Of a DNA stretch of 64,000 nucleotides, positions 56,923 through 64,000 are shown one piece after another. The position numbers were made by a program, and so were the translations under genes. The stretch is taken from assembly GCA_945787845.1 (NCBI GenBank), contig CALZJH010000006.1, positions 159,617 through 223,616 on the forward strand, read 5' to 3'. Each line of letters starts with the position of its first letter. The stretch's first letter is position 1. This DNA comes from an uncultured Woeseiaceae bacterium. Lineage in GTDB: Bacteria > Pseudomonadota > Gammaproteobacteria > Steroidobacterales > Woeseiaceae. Below the pieces are notes generated by a model. It searched no databases. It saw only the letters and a program-made list of their open reading frames with translations, and was not told the DNA's origin.

Positions 56923-57039
56923 TGCTGTGGGTTAGGAGCCGTCATTCTACCTCAGACAAAGCGACTGGCTGGTATGCGAAGTGAACCAGCCGTACGTCTC
57001 CGCACCTGGTGGACGGCTGAAGTCGGCCAGAAGGAGACG
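56923..57039 (+). repeat. 117-bp direct repeat, copy 1 (upstream of the PLP enzyme's 3' end)
   Basis: Aligns without gaps to 58474-58590 with five mismatches (112 of 117 identical). Includes TGCTGTGGGTTAGGAGCCGT, an inverted pair CGACTGGCTGGT/ACCAGCCGT-type arm inside, and the end GGACGGCTGAAGTCGGCCAG. It belongs to the same dispersed family but is longer. The two copies flank the gene at 57079-58278. Confidence 0.93.
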
Positions 57040-57078
57040 GTCGGGTAACAACACAATCCAGTATCACTCAGCCAAGCG

Positions 57079-58278
57079 TTACAGGACGCGATCGAGGTCC
57101 GCGCAAATATCTTCCGGATCCTCAAGGCCGACGGAGAGGCGGAACACTCCCTCACCCGCAACGGCCCGGTACTTCTCGAGTTGAGCGCCCTCGAGCCCGT
57201 ACGATGTCGGCGCCAAGTCGTCGGTCTGCAGCAGATATATCAGGCTGCGATGGTGTCCCAGCGATACGGCGTAGTGGATCACGTCAAGCCTCGACATCAT
57301 CCGGGCTGCCACCTCCTTGTTGTTGGCCGCCCGGAACGACAGCATGCCGGAAAAGTTGTCCATCTGTTTCTTCGCAAGTTCGTGCTGAGGGTGACTTTCA
57401 AGGCCCGGGTAGATGACCGCCTCTACCCGAGGGTGATGCTCGAGATACTCGGCAACTGCGATCGCGTTCGCCGCGTGCTCGCGCATGCGGATCGGTAATG
57501 TCGCCATACCGCGAAGGATCAGCCACGCGTTGAACGGGCTTATCACGCCACCATAATGTGACAACGCCTCCGCCCGCAAAGACTCGAGCAATTCTCGGGA
57601 GCCGCAAACGGCGCCACCCATGGCATCTCCGTGGCCGCCGATGTACTTGGTCAGCGAATGCACGACCAGGTCTGCACCCAGCTCCAGGGGTCGCGTCGCG
57701 ATAGGTGTCGCGAACGTCGAATCCACGACCAACAGGGCGCCATTCTCACGGGCAGTCCCGGCAATCGCCGCGATGTCAGCTATCCTGAGCAGCGGGTTCG
57801 ACGGCGTTTCCAGCCAGATCATGCGCGTGTTATCACGCATAGCAGAGGCGACATTCCCCGGCTCGGACGTGTCGACTGGCGTCATGTCGATGCCGAACCG
57901 TGGCAATGTCTGCCGCGCGACTTCCGCGGTACCCGGATAATTCGTGTCGCACATCACCAGATGATCGCCGCTGGAGAGACTGCCGAGTAACACACCAGTG
58001 GTCGCCGCCATGCCGGAAGCAAAGGCGATGCACGCTTCCGCACGCTCCAGCGCCGCCAGCTTTTCCTCGAGCTGGTCGTTTGTCGGGTTGGCCCACCGAG
58101 TGTAGACATAGGGAGCGTCGCCTTCGAGATTGTTCGCCGAGAAGCTGAGCTCCTGCTCGACTCGAAACGTACTGGACATCACGAGATCGGGGGCCGAAGA
58201 GGTGCTCCCCGTATCGTGATGTTCACCCGCGTGAATCGCCGTGGTCCTGATCCCCTTACCCGATAGGTCGACACTCAT
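57079..58278 (-). CDS. Cystathionine gamma-synthase/lyase family PLP enzyme
   Basis: A 399-residue enzyme of the Cys/Met metabolism PLP family. PLP lysine lies in HSLTKYIGGHGD, with YTRWANPTNDQLEEKLAALE and FASGMAATTGVLL upstream, and LETPSNPLLRIADIAAI and VDSTFATPI in the middle. The enzymes cleave or form cystathionine, methionine or homocysteine thioethers; which reaction applies here is uncertain (gamma-synthase, gamma-lyase or methionine gamma-lyase). It is a lone gene flanked by 117-bp direct repeats 96% identical, as if it were a mobile or duplicated cassette. ATG with weak upstream AGGATGAG. Confidence 0.9.
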   Translation of the reverse strand: MSVDLSGKGIRTTAIHAGEHHDTGSTSSAPDLVMSSTFRVEQELSFSANNLEGDAPYVYTRWANPTNDQLEEKLAALERAEACIAFASGMAATTGVLLGSLSSGDHLVMCDTNYPGTAEVARQTLPRFGIDMTPVDTSEPGNVASAMRDNTRMIWLETPSNPLLRIADIAAIAGTARENGALLVVDSTFATPIATRPLELGADLVVHSLTKYIGGHGDAMGGAVCGSRELLESLRAEALSHYGGVISPFNAWLILRGMATLPIRMREHAANAIAVAEYLEHHPRVEAVIYPGLESHPQHELAKKQMDNFSGMLSFRAANNKEVAARMMSRLDVIHYAVSLGHHRSLIYLLQTDDLAPTSYGLEGAQLEKYRAVAGEGVFRLSVGLEDPEDICADLDRVL

Positions 58279-58473
58279 CGATACTCATCCTCTTGCTGAC
58301 TGTGCACCCGCCGCCGACGGAGGGGCGTGTGTGATGGTCAGTATAGCGGCATCGCCGCATTTCATAACCACCCAAAAGGACGTCCTTTTTGCGAATAGTC
58401 TGCGCCGAATATGCAAGCCGTACGTGCCTCGAATTTCACTAGGACCGGCATTGACTTTTTGATGCGGAACGTC

Positions 58474-58590
58474 TGCTGTGGGTCAGGAGCCGTCATTCTA
58501 CCTCAGACAAAGCGACCGGCTGGTATGCGAAGTGAACCAGCCGTTCGTCTCCGCACCTGGTGGACGGCTGAAGTCGGCCAGAAGCGGACG
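58474..58590 (+). repeat. 117-bp direct repeat, copy 2
   Basis: Partner of 56923-57039, same orientation, 1551 bases away. Its ends at 58470-58477 (CGTCTGCT) and 58583-58590 (AGCGGACG) are inverted with one mismatch. Unlike copy 1 it is followed by a terminator hairpin for the downstream secreted gene. Confidence 0.93.
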
Positions 58591-58593
58591 AAG

Positions 58594-58617
58594 AAAACCC
58601 CGCCCCGAGGGCGGGGT
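58594..58617 (-). terminator. Rho-independent terminator of the riboswitch-controlled gene
   Basis: On the minus strand ACCCCGCC pairs with GGCGGGGT around a five-base loop and is followed by TTTTC. It lies about 50 bases after the stop of the secreted gene at 58666, completing a monocistronic unit. Confidence 0.88.
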
Positions 58618-58665
58618 AATCTGTTCACTAAAATGTCACGCAAATCATAAACTGCGCCGCACACC

Positions 58666-59049
58666 TTAAACGTCGTCCTTAATCAGGCAAGTAAACGTGG
58701 CATTGCCGGCCGCGGACACGGTCTCATGCCAGTCGAACGAAATCCTAATCCCTGTGCCATCATCGAACGCACACGGAACGGGTGTACCTGTAATTGCCGT
58801 AACTGGATTGTTGTACGCATCATAATGCACGGCCTTTCCTGTCGAATTGTCCAGTCCCTTTGCCCTGCACTGCCCGAACCAGACTTCAGGAGTGCTCTTT
58901 GTGAGCACGGCAAAGCCAGGGCTGGATACTATTGCACCATCACCATCAATCAAGGCACACCCGCCATCGAACCTAATGACCATAGCCGGATCGGCAAAAG
59001 CGGAGACGCTCATCATGGCTAGCAATACTGAAAATAATGCAGATTTCAT
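58666..59049 (-). CDS. Small secreted protein under predicted c-di-GMP riboswitch control
   Basis: A 127-residue protein with signal peptide (SALFSVLLAMMSVSAFADP). The mature 107 residues contain four Cys (DGGCALIDGDG, GQCRAKG, VPCAFDDGTG, TFTCLIKDD), probably two disulfides, and strands typical of a small beta domain. No family recognised. GGAGGTG stands six bases before the ATG. Its leader contains a GEMM-type riboswitch with its own promoter and a terminator follows the gene, so it is an independent regulated unit. Link to biofilm or surface life is an inference from the second messenger. A start six codons upstream is less likely because it lacks a Shine-Dalgarno. Confidence 0.75.
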   Translation of the reverse strand: MKSALFSVLLAMMSVSAFADPAMVIRFDGGCALIDGDGAIVSSPGFAVLTKSTPEVWFGQCRAKGLDNSTGKAVHYDAYNNPVTAITGTPVPCAFDDGTGIRISFDWHETVSAAGNATFTCLIKDDV

Positions 59050-59136
59050 TACACACCTCCAAAACACTACGATGATTCAACACCCGCAGCAATCATCCGC
59101 ATTCTTTGAAGCTATTTCTCGCCGCGTGTGCACAAT

Positions 59137-59243
59137 GGGCAGCCCGGCAATCTTGGGGTCCTTCGGGGAGTCATTGGTGGCTTCTCGGAGGAAGCGAGGA
59201 CCCGTGGCTTTGCGTCTCTGACTTTAGTCAGGTTTGCCTTTAT
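59137..59243 (-). promoter_or_regulatory. GEMM (c-di-GMP-I) riboswitch aptamer
   Basis: Read on the minus strand the region gives GGCAAACC (59231-59238), a hairpin CTGAC-TAAA-GTCAG, then GACGCAAAGCCAC (59204-59216), a long stem GGGTCCT/AGGACCC with a small GCTTC/GAAGC hairpin inside, and the end TTGCCGGGCTGCC. These are the conserved blocks of the GEMM-I class in order and spacing. Compared with the Vibrio Vc2 aptamer, the residue aligned with G20 is G and that with C92 is C, which favours c-di-GMP, if my alignment is right. The 88 bases to the gene's ATG form the expression platform and contain a GATGATT/AATCATC stem. Confidence 0.87.
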
Positions 59244-59251
59244 CGAACCGA

Positions 59252-59281
59252 ATATTATGGCCGACGAGAAATTTCCGTCAA
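59252..59281 (-). promoter_or_regulatory. Sigma-70 promoter for riboswitch leader
   Basis: On the minus strand TTGACG and TAATAT are separated by 18 bases (or TTGACG and CATAAT by 16). The predicted start of transcription falls just before the aptamer, as expected for a riboswitch leader. Confidence 0.65.
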
Positions 59282-59336
59282 TTCTGGGATGTACTTAAGT
59301 AGGCTTAGACGGCGTCTAAGGAGATGATTCGTGACC

Positions 59337-59407
59337 GTCCGCTTTGGGTCAGTAGCAGTCGTTCATCATTCTAACAGCCCAGTGGCTGGTTTCAGCCAGA
59401 AGCGGAC
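59337..59407 (+). repeat. Dispersed repeat, copy B
   Basis: GTCCGCT at one end and AGCGGAC at the other are exact inverted ends. The middle has TTTGGGTCAGTAGCAGTCGT and CAGTGGCTGGTTTCAGCCAG. It abuts the 3' end of the methyltransferase gene. Confidence 0.8.
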
Positions 59408-59408
59408 A

Positions 59409-60083
59409 TCATTGAGTGCGTTTCAGAACCCATATTGCCGATACAAAGTTCCCTTCGATATATTCATACTCAGCAACCTGCGTCTCTGCATAATTCAGGA
59501 CATCAGCAGCTATTTCAGGTCGTCGCGTGGCAATCGCTTTAGCCCGCGCGGTAATCAGTTCGCCTTCATTCCCGTCACAAATATCTACTTCAATGATCTC
59601 GTGTAACAGTGTATCGCCGCAGGCAGTTAGTCGAGCAATCATCGTGTCGTGATCAGCGTACTGCTCAAAGCCCGCGAAATCTGACGACCCACCGTCTTTG
59701 ATAAAACCGTCGCTGATCACTATGTATCCACCCGTTTTGACGTACTGCCGGATAACGGAGACCGTCTGATCCAGTGCACCCAAGACGTCTCCGCCCCGCG
59801 ACTCAGCCAGCTCTTTGCAACTTTCCATGAAGGGTTCAAACAGATCGATCCCACATACCTTGAGGTTTAGTTTTTCGGCAACCTCAACAGCGACAGCACC
59901 TTTACCACACCCGAGATCGACCACGGTTGTCGATATTGTTGGATCGAGATCATCGATAGCACCGGCAATTGCCTCTGCATCGCTACCCAATTCCTCCAAG
60001 TCCGCGAGCAACTCCGGCAAATAGCGTAGTAGCGCAGTAGGCGCCTCGAGCGCATAGGCGACCATCTCGTCTTCGGATCGCAT
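59409..60083 (-). CDS. Class I SAM-dependent methyltransferase
   Basis: A 224-residue Rossmann methyltransferase. Motif I is VVDLGCGKGAVAVEVAEKL (around residue 53), followed by the acidic residue in CGIDLFEPFM, and motif-IV-like TGGYIVISDGFIKDGG. The N-terminal 45 residues (MVAYALEAPTALLRYLPELL) form a helical cap. The acceptor substrate is unknown. It is a single gene with a repeat copy at its 3' end and another at 60117, about 35 bases upstream of its start, so it is again a repeat-bounded unit. Confidence 0.85.
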   Translation of the reverse strand: MRSEDEMVAYALEAPTALLRYLPELLADLEELGSDAEAIAGAIDDLDPTISTTVVDLGCGKGAVAVEVAEKLNLKVCGIDLFEPFMESCKELAESRGGDVLGALDQTVSVIRQYVKTGGYIVISDGFIKDGGSSDFAGFEQYADHDTMIARLTACGDTLLHEIIEVDICDGNEGELITARAKAIATRRPEIAADVLNYAETQVAEYEYIEGNFVSAIWVLKRTQ

Positions 60084-60116
60084 AGCTAATACTTCGGTCG
60101 ATTATTCATCGGGTCA

Positions 60117-60196
60117 ACGGCTGCTTTGGGTCAGTTGCCGTCATTTTACCCGAGATTTCTTGACCGGCTGCTTCCGGGTGCAAAGGAGTCGTTCTT
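60117..60196 (+). repeat. Dispersed repeat, copy C (divergent)
   Basis: Starts ACGGCTGCTTTGGGTCAGTT and contains GCCGTCATTTTACC and TGACCGGCTGCTTCCGGGTG. The core GCTTTGGGTCAG-GTC-TT is shared with the other copies; the rest has drifted. Confidence 0.6.
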
Positions 60197-60259
60197 CGTT
60201 TTCCTACAATGACCGGGCCGAGCCGATTACTGGCACGCTCCCATCAAGACTTAGGTTTG

Positions 60260-61210
60260 CTATGGCCTGATTACAATCTTTCCTCTTACTTCGCCGTGCC
60301 CGGTGCGCGATAGTGCTTCTGGAACCGACGTGAGCGGGAGCACAGAATCCAGATGCGGTGTGATCTGACCTTCCAGTGCCAAGCGAGCGACGTGCTCCGT
60401 CAACGCCCTTCCAGACGGTACTGTCAAAATGCCGATGGAATGCCTTCTGGACCGTAACCGCCCCCCCACTGCAAGAGAAAGCAGGACGGGTACACTGCCG
60501 CCAACGGCTTTGTAGACTCCGTCATCAGCAAGAACTCTCGCAATTTCACTGGGTCCGCGTGTTGCTACCATGTCCAGAATTACGTCCCATTTCCTCCCGG
60601 ATTCGGCAAAGTTGAACTTGCGATAGTCGAAGACCTCGTCTGCGCCCAGGGATTTTAGCCACTCGATTTTCTTGTCATTGTCCACCGCCGTCACATGTAC
60701 TCCAGCAGCCTTGGCCAGTTGCAGAGCCATCGTTCCCGAGCCGCCGCCGGCGCCGTTGATCAATAGTCTGGCGCCCCCTTTTAGCTCGGATGTTCCGGTC
60801 ACCGCGATACCGCCAGCTTGTGGAAGACACGCGGCGACCTCGTCTGTCAGGCCATCGAGGACAATTGCCGTTTCGCCAACGGGTACGCACGCATATTCGG
60901 CGAAGCCACCGCGGGTCATGACGAAATCGCCCATGATGCGCTGACCCACTTCGCGTTCAGAAACATCGGAGCCCAGCTTGTCGATCACCCCGACTATGTC
61001 TGACCCCAGGACTCGTGATCTGGGGCGAAACAGTCCGCCAATCAGCCGAGTATAGAACGGCGATCCAAGCAAATATTCCCAGTCGGACAAATTCACAGCG
61101 CAGGCCGATATCTTCACCCGAACCTCGTCCTTTTTGGGCTCCGGAATCTCGATCCTCGATACTCGGAGCTTTTCCGGACCACCGTAGTGGTCATAGATGA
61201 CAGCCCTCAT
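60260..61210 (-). CDS. Zinc-free MDR-family NAD(P)-dependent oxidoreductase (quinone-oxidoreductase-like)
   Basis: A 316-residue medium-chain dehydrogenase. The start MRAVIYDHYGGPEKLRVSRI and PKKDEVRVKISACAVNLSDW, the nucleotide fold INGAGGGSGTMALQLAKAAG and the absence of the zinc-ligand Cys cluster place it with quinone-oxidoreductase-type or reticulon-4-interacting-like enzymes. It reduces a quinone, enone or aldehyde with NAD(P)H. It lies 24 bases downstream of the amidohydrolase gene, so the two may be co-transcribed. Physiological substrate unknown. Confidence 0.88.
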   Translation of the reverse strand: MRAVIYDHYGGPEKLRVSRIEIPEPKKDEVRVKISACAVNLSDWEYLLGSPFYTRLIGGLFRPRSRVLGSDIVGVIDKLGSDVSEREVGQRIMGDFVMTRGGFAEYACVPVGETAIVLDGLTDEVAACLPQAGGIAVTGTSELKGGARLLINGAGGGSGTMALQLAKAAGVHVTAVDNDKKIEWLKSLGADEVFDYRKFNFAESGRKWDVILDMVATRGPSEIARVLADDGVYKAVGGSVPVLLSLAVGGRLRSRRHSIGILTVPSGRALTEHVARLALEGQITPHLDSVLPLTSVPEALSRTGHGEVRGKIVIRP

Positions 61211-61234
61211 CTTCCGTTTTCCGTACCGCCGTTT

Positions 61235-62689
61235 TCAATCAATCAAGAATTCGAGTACGCGTCCCATAGTGAAATACGTACTTGAGGGCTTGCTTGCCGT
61301 TTCTTTGAGCAGGGCGAGGTCATTCTTGTCGAGCCATTGCCCGTTCTTGACAACGGCCAGGGGCTGCCGCAAGTACTTTGGGTCGGTCATCGGGTTGTGC
61401 GCAACGAGTATAAGGTCAGCTGTCTTGCCCTCGACGATGCTACCGAGGCGGTCCTCGACGCGCAGGACGCGAGCCGCATTAATTGTCGCCATCTTCAAGA
61501 CCGCTTCCACCGGTAGACCGGCCTCTTGCAATAGCGCGATCTCATCGTGCGTCGATGAACCGGGGATCGCATAAATCGCCCCCCAGTCCGTTCCCAGCAC
61601 GAGATTGACTCCCGTTTCGTGCAATACCAGCGTGATGTATTGAAAATACAAATTACGTTTTTCGAGGCTCACCTGCAGCTTCTCGCTTGCGCCGAGCCAC
61701 CGCGCACCGGCGGTAGCGTCAACGAATCGCCTCATCATCGGATTCAGGTATTCAAGTGGCAGCTCATCGAGGAACGTTTGCTTGTCGCTCGCCAGCCGGG
61801 TCAGGTGGTCGAAGATCATTAGCGTCGGCGTGACGGTAGCGTCCATTTCCTTGAGCTGCAGGGCAATGGCTTTGACTGCATCGTCGTCGTACTGGTACTC
61901 GAGCGGTCCCTGGAAGATGTCCTCGGTATGCTCGAGTGTCATCATTGGCTTCGCAAGCCGATAGTCCGTCTCGACAACCGGGTAAGGCACATGTCCGGCG
62001 ACGGGAAAATCCAGCCTGCCCGCCTCGTCAATAATTGCTTCGTAAACCGGCACGTCGAGACGCGCATAGGCCTTAACAAAATCCCAGCCTTGACTGTGAT
62101 ATCGGCGCACCAGCTCGCGGGCTTTATCGGGTTCGGTAACGATTTTATGCCCCAGCGGGTTGGCGTTTTTCTTGCCGTTCATCGTCGGCGTCGCGCTGAA
62201 CAGATTGCTGCCCAGCCACTGGCCTTCGGCCAGTTCCTGCCGCCAGCGCAGATGCATCGGGTAGCCGCCCATGTTGCGCACGCTGGTCACACCGTAGGCC
62301 AGGCTAAGAACAAGGTTCTTGCGGTCCATCGCATGCACATGCATGTCGAAAAGGCCCGGCATCAGGTAGGCGCCCTTGACGTCGATATGACGATATTCGT
62401 CACCTATTGCGACGCCAGCAGATTCTATTCGCTCGATTATCCCGTTCCGGATCAGCAGCTGCCGATCGGCCAGGATTTGCTCGTCGACCATCGTAACGAG
62501 GTTTACATTATCGATTGCAAGCGGTTGCCCGTTATGCACCTGCTGTAGATCACCGGGCCATTCCATCCGCGCCATTGGAATGGATGCTGCCAGTGCAATA
62601 AAGGCTATGAGCAGCAGCGCAGCGAGGTACTTGGCGAGTTTCTTGAGGACAGTTTTCAAAATAAGCTCACGTACACAGTCGCGACGCAC
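61235..62689 (-). CDS. Membrane-anchored amidohydrolase family protein
   Basis: A 484-residue amidohydrolase of the imidazolonepropionase/prolidase-like group. Metal-binding motif MPGLFDMHVHAMDRKN, then SVRNMGGYP, PVAGHVPYP and LVLGTDWGAIYAIPGSSTHD are in the family order. The N-terminal helix (YLAALLLIAFIALAASIPMA) anchors it in the membrane, with the enzyme in the periplasm. Such secreted members cut peptides or cyclic amides. Start is GTG at 62689 or TTG at 62659; both keep the helix. It is convergent with nothing and is preceded by a repeat copy. Confidence 0.85.
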   Translation of the reverse strand: MRRDCVRELILKTVLKKLAKYLAALLLIAFIALAASIPMARMEWPGDLQQVHNGQPLAIDNVNLVTMVDEQILADRQLLIRNGIIERIESAGVAIGDEYRHIDVKGAYLMPGLFDMHVHAMDRKNLVLSLAYGVTSVRNMGGYPMHLRWRQELAEGQWLGSNLFSATPTMNGKKNANPLGHKIVTEPDKARELVRRYHSQGWDFVKAYARLDVPVYEAIIDEAGRLDFPVAGHVPYPVVETDYRLAKPMMTLEHTEDIFQGPLEYQYDDDAVKAIALQLKEMDATVTPTLMIFDHLTRLASDKQTFLDELPLEYLNPMMRRFVDATAGARWLGASEKLQVSLEKRNLYFQYITLVLHETGVNLVLGTDWGAIYAIPGSSTHDEIALLQEAGLPVEAVLKMATINAARVLRVEDRLGSIVEGKTADLILVAHNPMTDPKYLRQPLAVVKNGQWLDKNDLALLKETASKPSSTYFTMGRVLEFLID

Positions 62690-62699
62690 ATCTACCGTT

Positions 62700-62764
62700 C
62701 GACGGCAGCTTTGGGTCAGTAGGCGTCATTCTAGCCTAAACCCGGTGGGTGGCTGGAGACGTCC
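62700..62764 (+). repeat. Dispersed repeat, copy D
   Basis: Begins GACGGCAGCTTTGGGTCAGT and continues AGGCGTCATTCTAGCC, ending GGTGGCTGGAGACGTCC. The GTCATTCTA block is shared with the 117-bp copies. It marks the right end of the repeat-rich region. Confidence 0.65.
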
Positions 62765-62766
62765 AT

Positions 62767-62792
62767 AAAAAAGGGCAGCCGAAGCTGCCCTT
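62767..62792 (-). terminator. Rho-independent terminator
   Basis: On the minus strand GGGCAGC pairs with GCTGCCC around TTCG, extended by AA/TT, followed by six T. It lies about 25 bases after the stop of the small secreted gene at 62816. Confidence 0.9.
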
Positions 62793-62815
62793 CCCCGCAT
62801 AGAGTCGTGCAAATA

Positions 62816-63292
62816 CTACTCTTCTTCTTCGTCCATCGGTGCGTGATAGTGGCCGACATCGGTCTCGGCCTCATCCACGCAATCCTGGTATTCCGCGATG
62901 AGCGCTGCAGCCGCTTCCTCACCACCTTCCTGCTCAGCAAGCGATGCGTACCACTTGATATCGTCTTCCGAGCGATACCACTCGAGGTCGGCCATACCGC
63001 CTTCCATCTTCCAGACGAAGAGCGCGTCCCACTCACCGGTCTGGAGGTGCAGTGTCCCTAGCGGCCCCGGAAGCCCGGCCTTTTCGCCTGCCGGCTTGAA
63101 ATGTTCCGCGATAATTTCGAATGCGCGCTCGCGCTTGCCGGGCTTGTATTTTACATACGTGGCGGTGATGTAATGCGCGTCGTCACCCTGCGTCTGCGGG
63201 CCTTCTTCATCGTCCTGTGCAAACGCCGGAGCCGCGAACATCGCCAGCGCCGTCGAAAGAACCAGCATTCTTCCCCATTTGAATAGTTGCAT
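62816..63292 (-). CDS. Small secreted acidic protein
   Basis: A 158-residue protein with a signal peptide (VLSTALAMFAAPAFAQ). The mature part is acidic, starts DDEEGPQTQGDDAHYITATY and has the pattern YKPGKRERAFEIIAEHFKPA with HLQTGEWDALFVWKMEGG, similar in outline to ABM/dimeric alpha-beta barrel proteins (a single ferredoxin-like fold), which often bind small ligands. The C-terminal EEEE stretch is unusual. The longer frame to 63439 adds sequence without a signal peptide. It is monocistronic with a strong terminator. Function unknown. Confidence 0.75.
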   Translation of the reverse strand: MQLFKWGRMLVLSTALAMFAAPAFAQDDEEGPQTQGDDAHYITATYVKYKPGKRERAFEIIAEHFKPAGEKAGLPGPLGTLHLQTGEWDALFVWKMEGGMADLEWYRSEDDIKWYASLAEQEGGEEAAAALIAEYQDCVDEAETDVGHYHAPMDEEEE

Positions 63293-63511
63293 TTTGTAAC
63301 CCCTTGAATCGTTAATTGTTATTTTTGCGGGTGGCCACAGCATAAACCGTTGCGAACGAATCTCAACTGATTTCGGGCACCAGCCGCCAAGGCTCCCATT
63401 TTCAAGCACTTGCAAGATTGCAGTACGTGTTTCTCGCAATGGCGCCGACCGGCCCCGGGGATAGACTCAAAGTCAGGAGGATTTCAAAAAGAAATAAATA
63501 GGGACGGAACT

Positions 63512-63967
63512 ATGTTCAGCATCGAAGCAATCATGAGTACCAACCTGATCACGGTGCCTCCGTCCGCGACTCTGGCCGAGGCCCGGACGTTGATGCACGA
63601 TCACCGGATTCACCATCTTCCGGTTCTTGAGGGTGAAAAGCTCACCGGCCTCATATCATTGACCAACGTGCTCGCAGCCACGGACAGCTTCCTGCGCGAC
63701 GACGGGTCTCGCATCCACGCCAGCGAAATCGGTATAGAAGACGTTATGGTGACCGACGTGGCGACAGTCGACGTCAACGCCAGCCTGCGGCACGCGGCGC
63801 TGTTCCTCGAAAAGCACAAGATTGGTTGCCTGCCCGTACTCGACAACGGCGATCTCGTCGGCATCATTACAGACACCGATTTCGTTGCAGTTGCGATCAA
63901 CCTGCTCGAACAGCTCGAGGAAACGGAGCCGGTCGTCGAGGACTACGACGACGTCGGCGTCGCCTGA
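63512..63967 (+). CDS. CBS-domain pair protein
   Basis: A 151-residue protein consisting of two CBS domains: MSTNLITVPPSATLAEARTL with HHLPVLEGEKLTGLISL, and VTDVATVDVNASLRHAALFL with IGCLPVLDNGDLVGIITDTD. Such pairs bind adenosine nucleotides (AMP, ATP or cyclic dinucleotides) and sense energy state. The ATG at 63512 gives the standard MFSIEAIMSTN start; the longer frame is not supported. It ends with an acidic tail. Its neighbours do not give a target. The 3' end overlaps a possible minus-strand gene end. Confidence 0.92.
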   Translation: MFSIEAIMSTNLITVPPSATLAEARTLMHDHRIHHLPVLEGEKLTGLISLTNVLAATDSFLRDDGSRIHASEIGIEDVMVTDVATVDVNASLRHAALFLEKHKIGCLPVLDNGDLVGIITDTDFVAVAINLLEQLEETEPVVEDYDDVGVA

Positions 63968-64000
63968 GCGGCCTCTTCCTGCTGTTTCAGCTCTTTCTCC
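63943..64000 (-). CDS. Possible 3' end of a minus-strand gene (partial)
   Basis: On the minus strand the last bases of the window read as codons for EKELKQQEEAAQATPTSS then TAG. This charged, coiled-coil-like end would overlap the CBS gene's end by 25 bases in antisense. It is short and rests on composition only. Confidence 0.3.
   Translation of the reverse strand, partial: EKELKQQEEAAQATPTSS

Larger units (their letters stand above)
58279..58665. other. Intergenic stretch with repeat copy and terminator
   Basis: These 387 bases hold no gene that I can support. They contain direct repeat copy 2 and the minus-strand terminator at 58594-58617. The 190 bases next to the PLP gene (58279-58470) would hold that gene's promoter; no clear -10/-35 pair was picked out. 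Confidence 0.6.
59050..59408. other. Regulatory intergenic region of the small secreted gene
   Basis: No protein gene lies here. The region contains, from the gene outward, the Shine-Dalgarno, expression platform, riboswitch, promoter, a perfect CTTAGAC/GTCTAAG hairpin at 59304-59320 and the repeat copy at 59337-59407. The hairpin is upstream of the promoter and may be an operator or the end of another unit. Confidence 0.7.

Noticed and set aside
56327..62764. Integron attC sites as explanation of the repeats
   Set aside because: The repeats have conserved GTCYGCT/AGCGGAC ends but not the paired RYYYAAC and GTTRRRY core sites, and no integrase gene is in the window.

Overview
The window looks like the chromosome of a GC-rich, aerobic, Gram-negative heterotroph, most likely a marine gammaproteobacterium (Woeseia- or Steroidobacter-like is my guess from overall protein character, not a proven placement). 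Evidence: TonB-dependent receptors, many lipoproteins with lipoboxes, an aa3-type cytochrome c oxidase operon, Kbp/LysM, a PutP-type symporter, and dense operons with short overlaps.

Region 1 (about 0.5-30 kb) is dominated by salvage and catabolism of nucleotides, nucleosides and nucleobases. Two lipoprotein phosphatases (a UshA-like 5'-nucleotidase and an e(P4)-type acid phosphatase) start it. A tightly coupled operon for reductive pyrimidine breakdown follows: nitrilase-type beta-ureidopropionase, NCS1 permease, dihydropyrimidinase, PreT, PreA and cytidine deaminase. After a short unrelated stretch, a minus-strand operon carries ribokinase, nucleoside hydrolase, NupC-type transporter, thymidine phosphorylase and a PhyH-type dioxygenase, plus an NSS transporter, a large BNR-repeat protein and a TfoX-like protein. 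A TonB-dependent receptor is divergent from it and is followed by a lipoprotein amidohydrolase of the adenosine/SAH-deaminase type. Phosphopentomutase, a second NupC and a HAD-GNAT fusion complete the block. Together these could take extracellular nucleotides to nucleosides, free bases, beta-alanine and pentose phosphates.

Region 2 (30-38.9 kb) holds a cytochrome c oxidase operon (subunit II with two fused cytochrome c domains, subunit I, two subunit-III-like proteins, subunit IV), preceded by an ECF sigma factor, a probable anti-sigma factor and a secreted protein, then a sodium/proline-type symporter. Region 3 (38.9-50.6 kb) is envelope housekeeping: a large zinc metalloprotease, phosphatidylserine synthase, a PDZ protein, an M48 protease with TPRs, Kbp, a DUF937 protein, a Na/Pi cotransporter-like protein, hemerythrin and a secreted helical-repeat protein. 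A striking 264-bp nested inverted-repeat element lies upstream of the phosphatidylserine synthase gene.

Region 4 (50.6-55.8 kb) is an operon encoding a Lol-like ABC transporter (ATPase and two permeases) with a LolA-like periplasmic protein and an outer-membrane beta-barrel: a complete envelope-spanning set of unknown cargo. Region 5 (55.8-62.8 kb) is accessory in character: mostly single genes on the minus strand separated by copies of a dispersed repeat, including two 117-bp direct repeats 96% identical around a PLP trans-sulfuration gene. Inside it a promoter and a GEMM/c-di-GMP-I riboswitch precede a small secreted protein of unknown function. The window ends with a small secreted protein and a CBS-domain protein. 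No tRNA, rRNA, CRISPR array or transposase gene was recognised.
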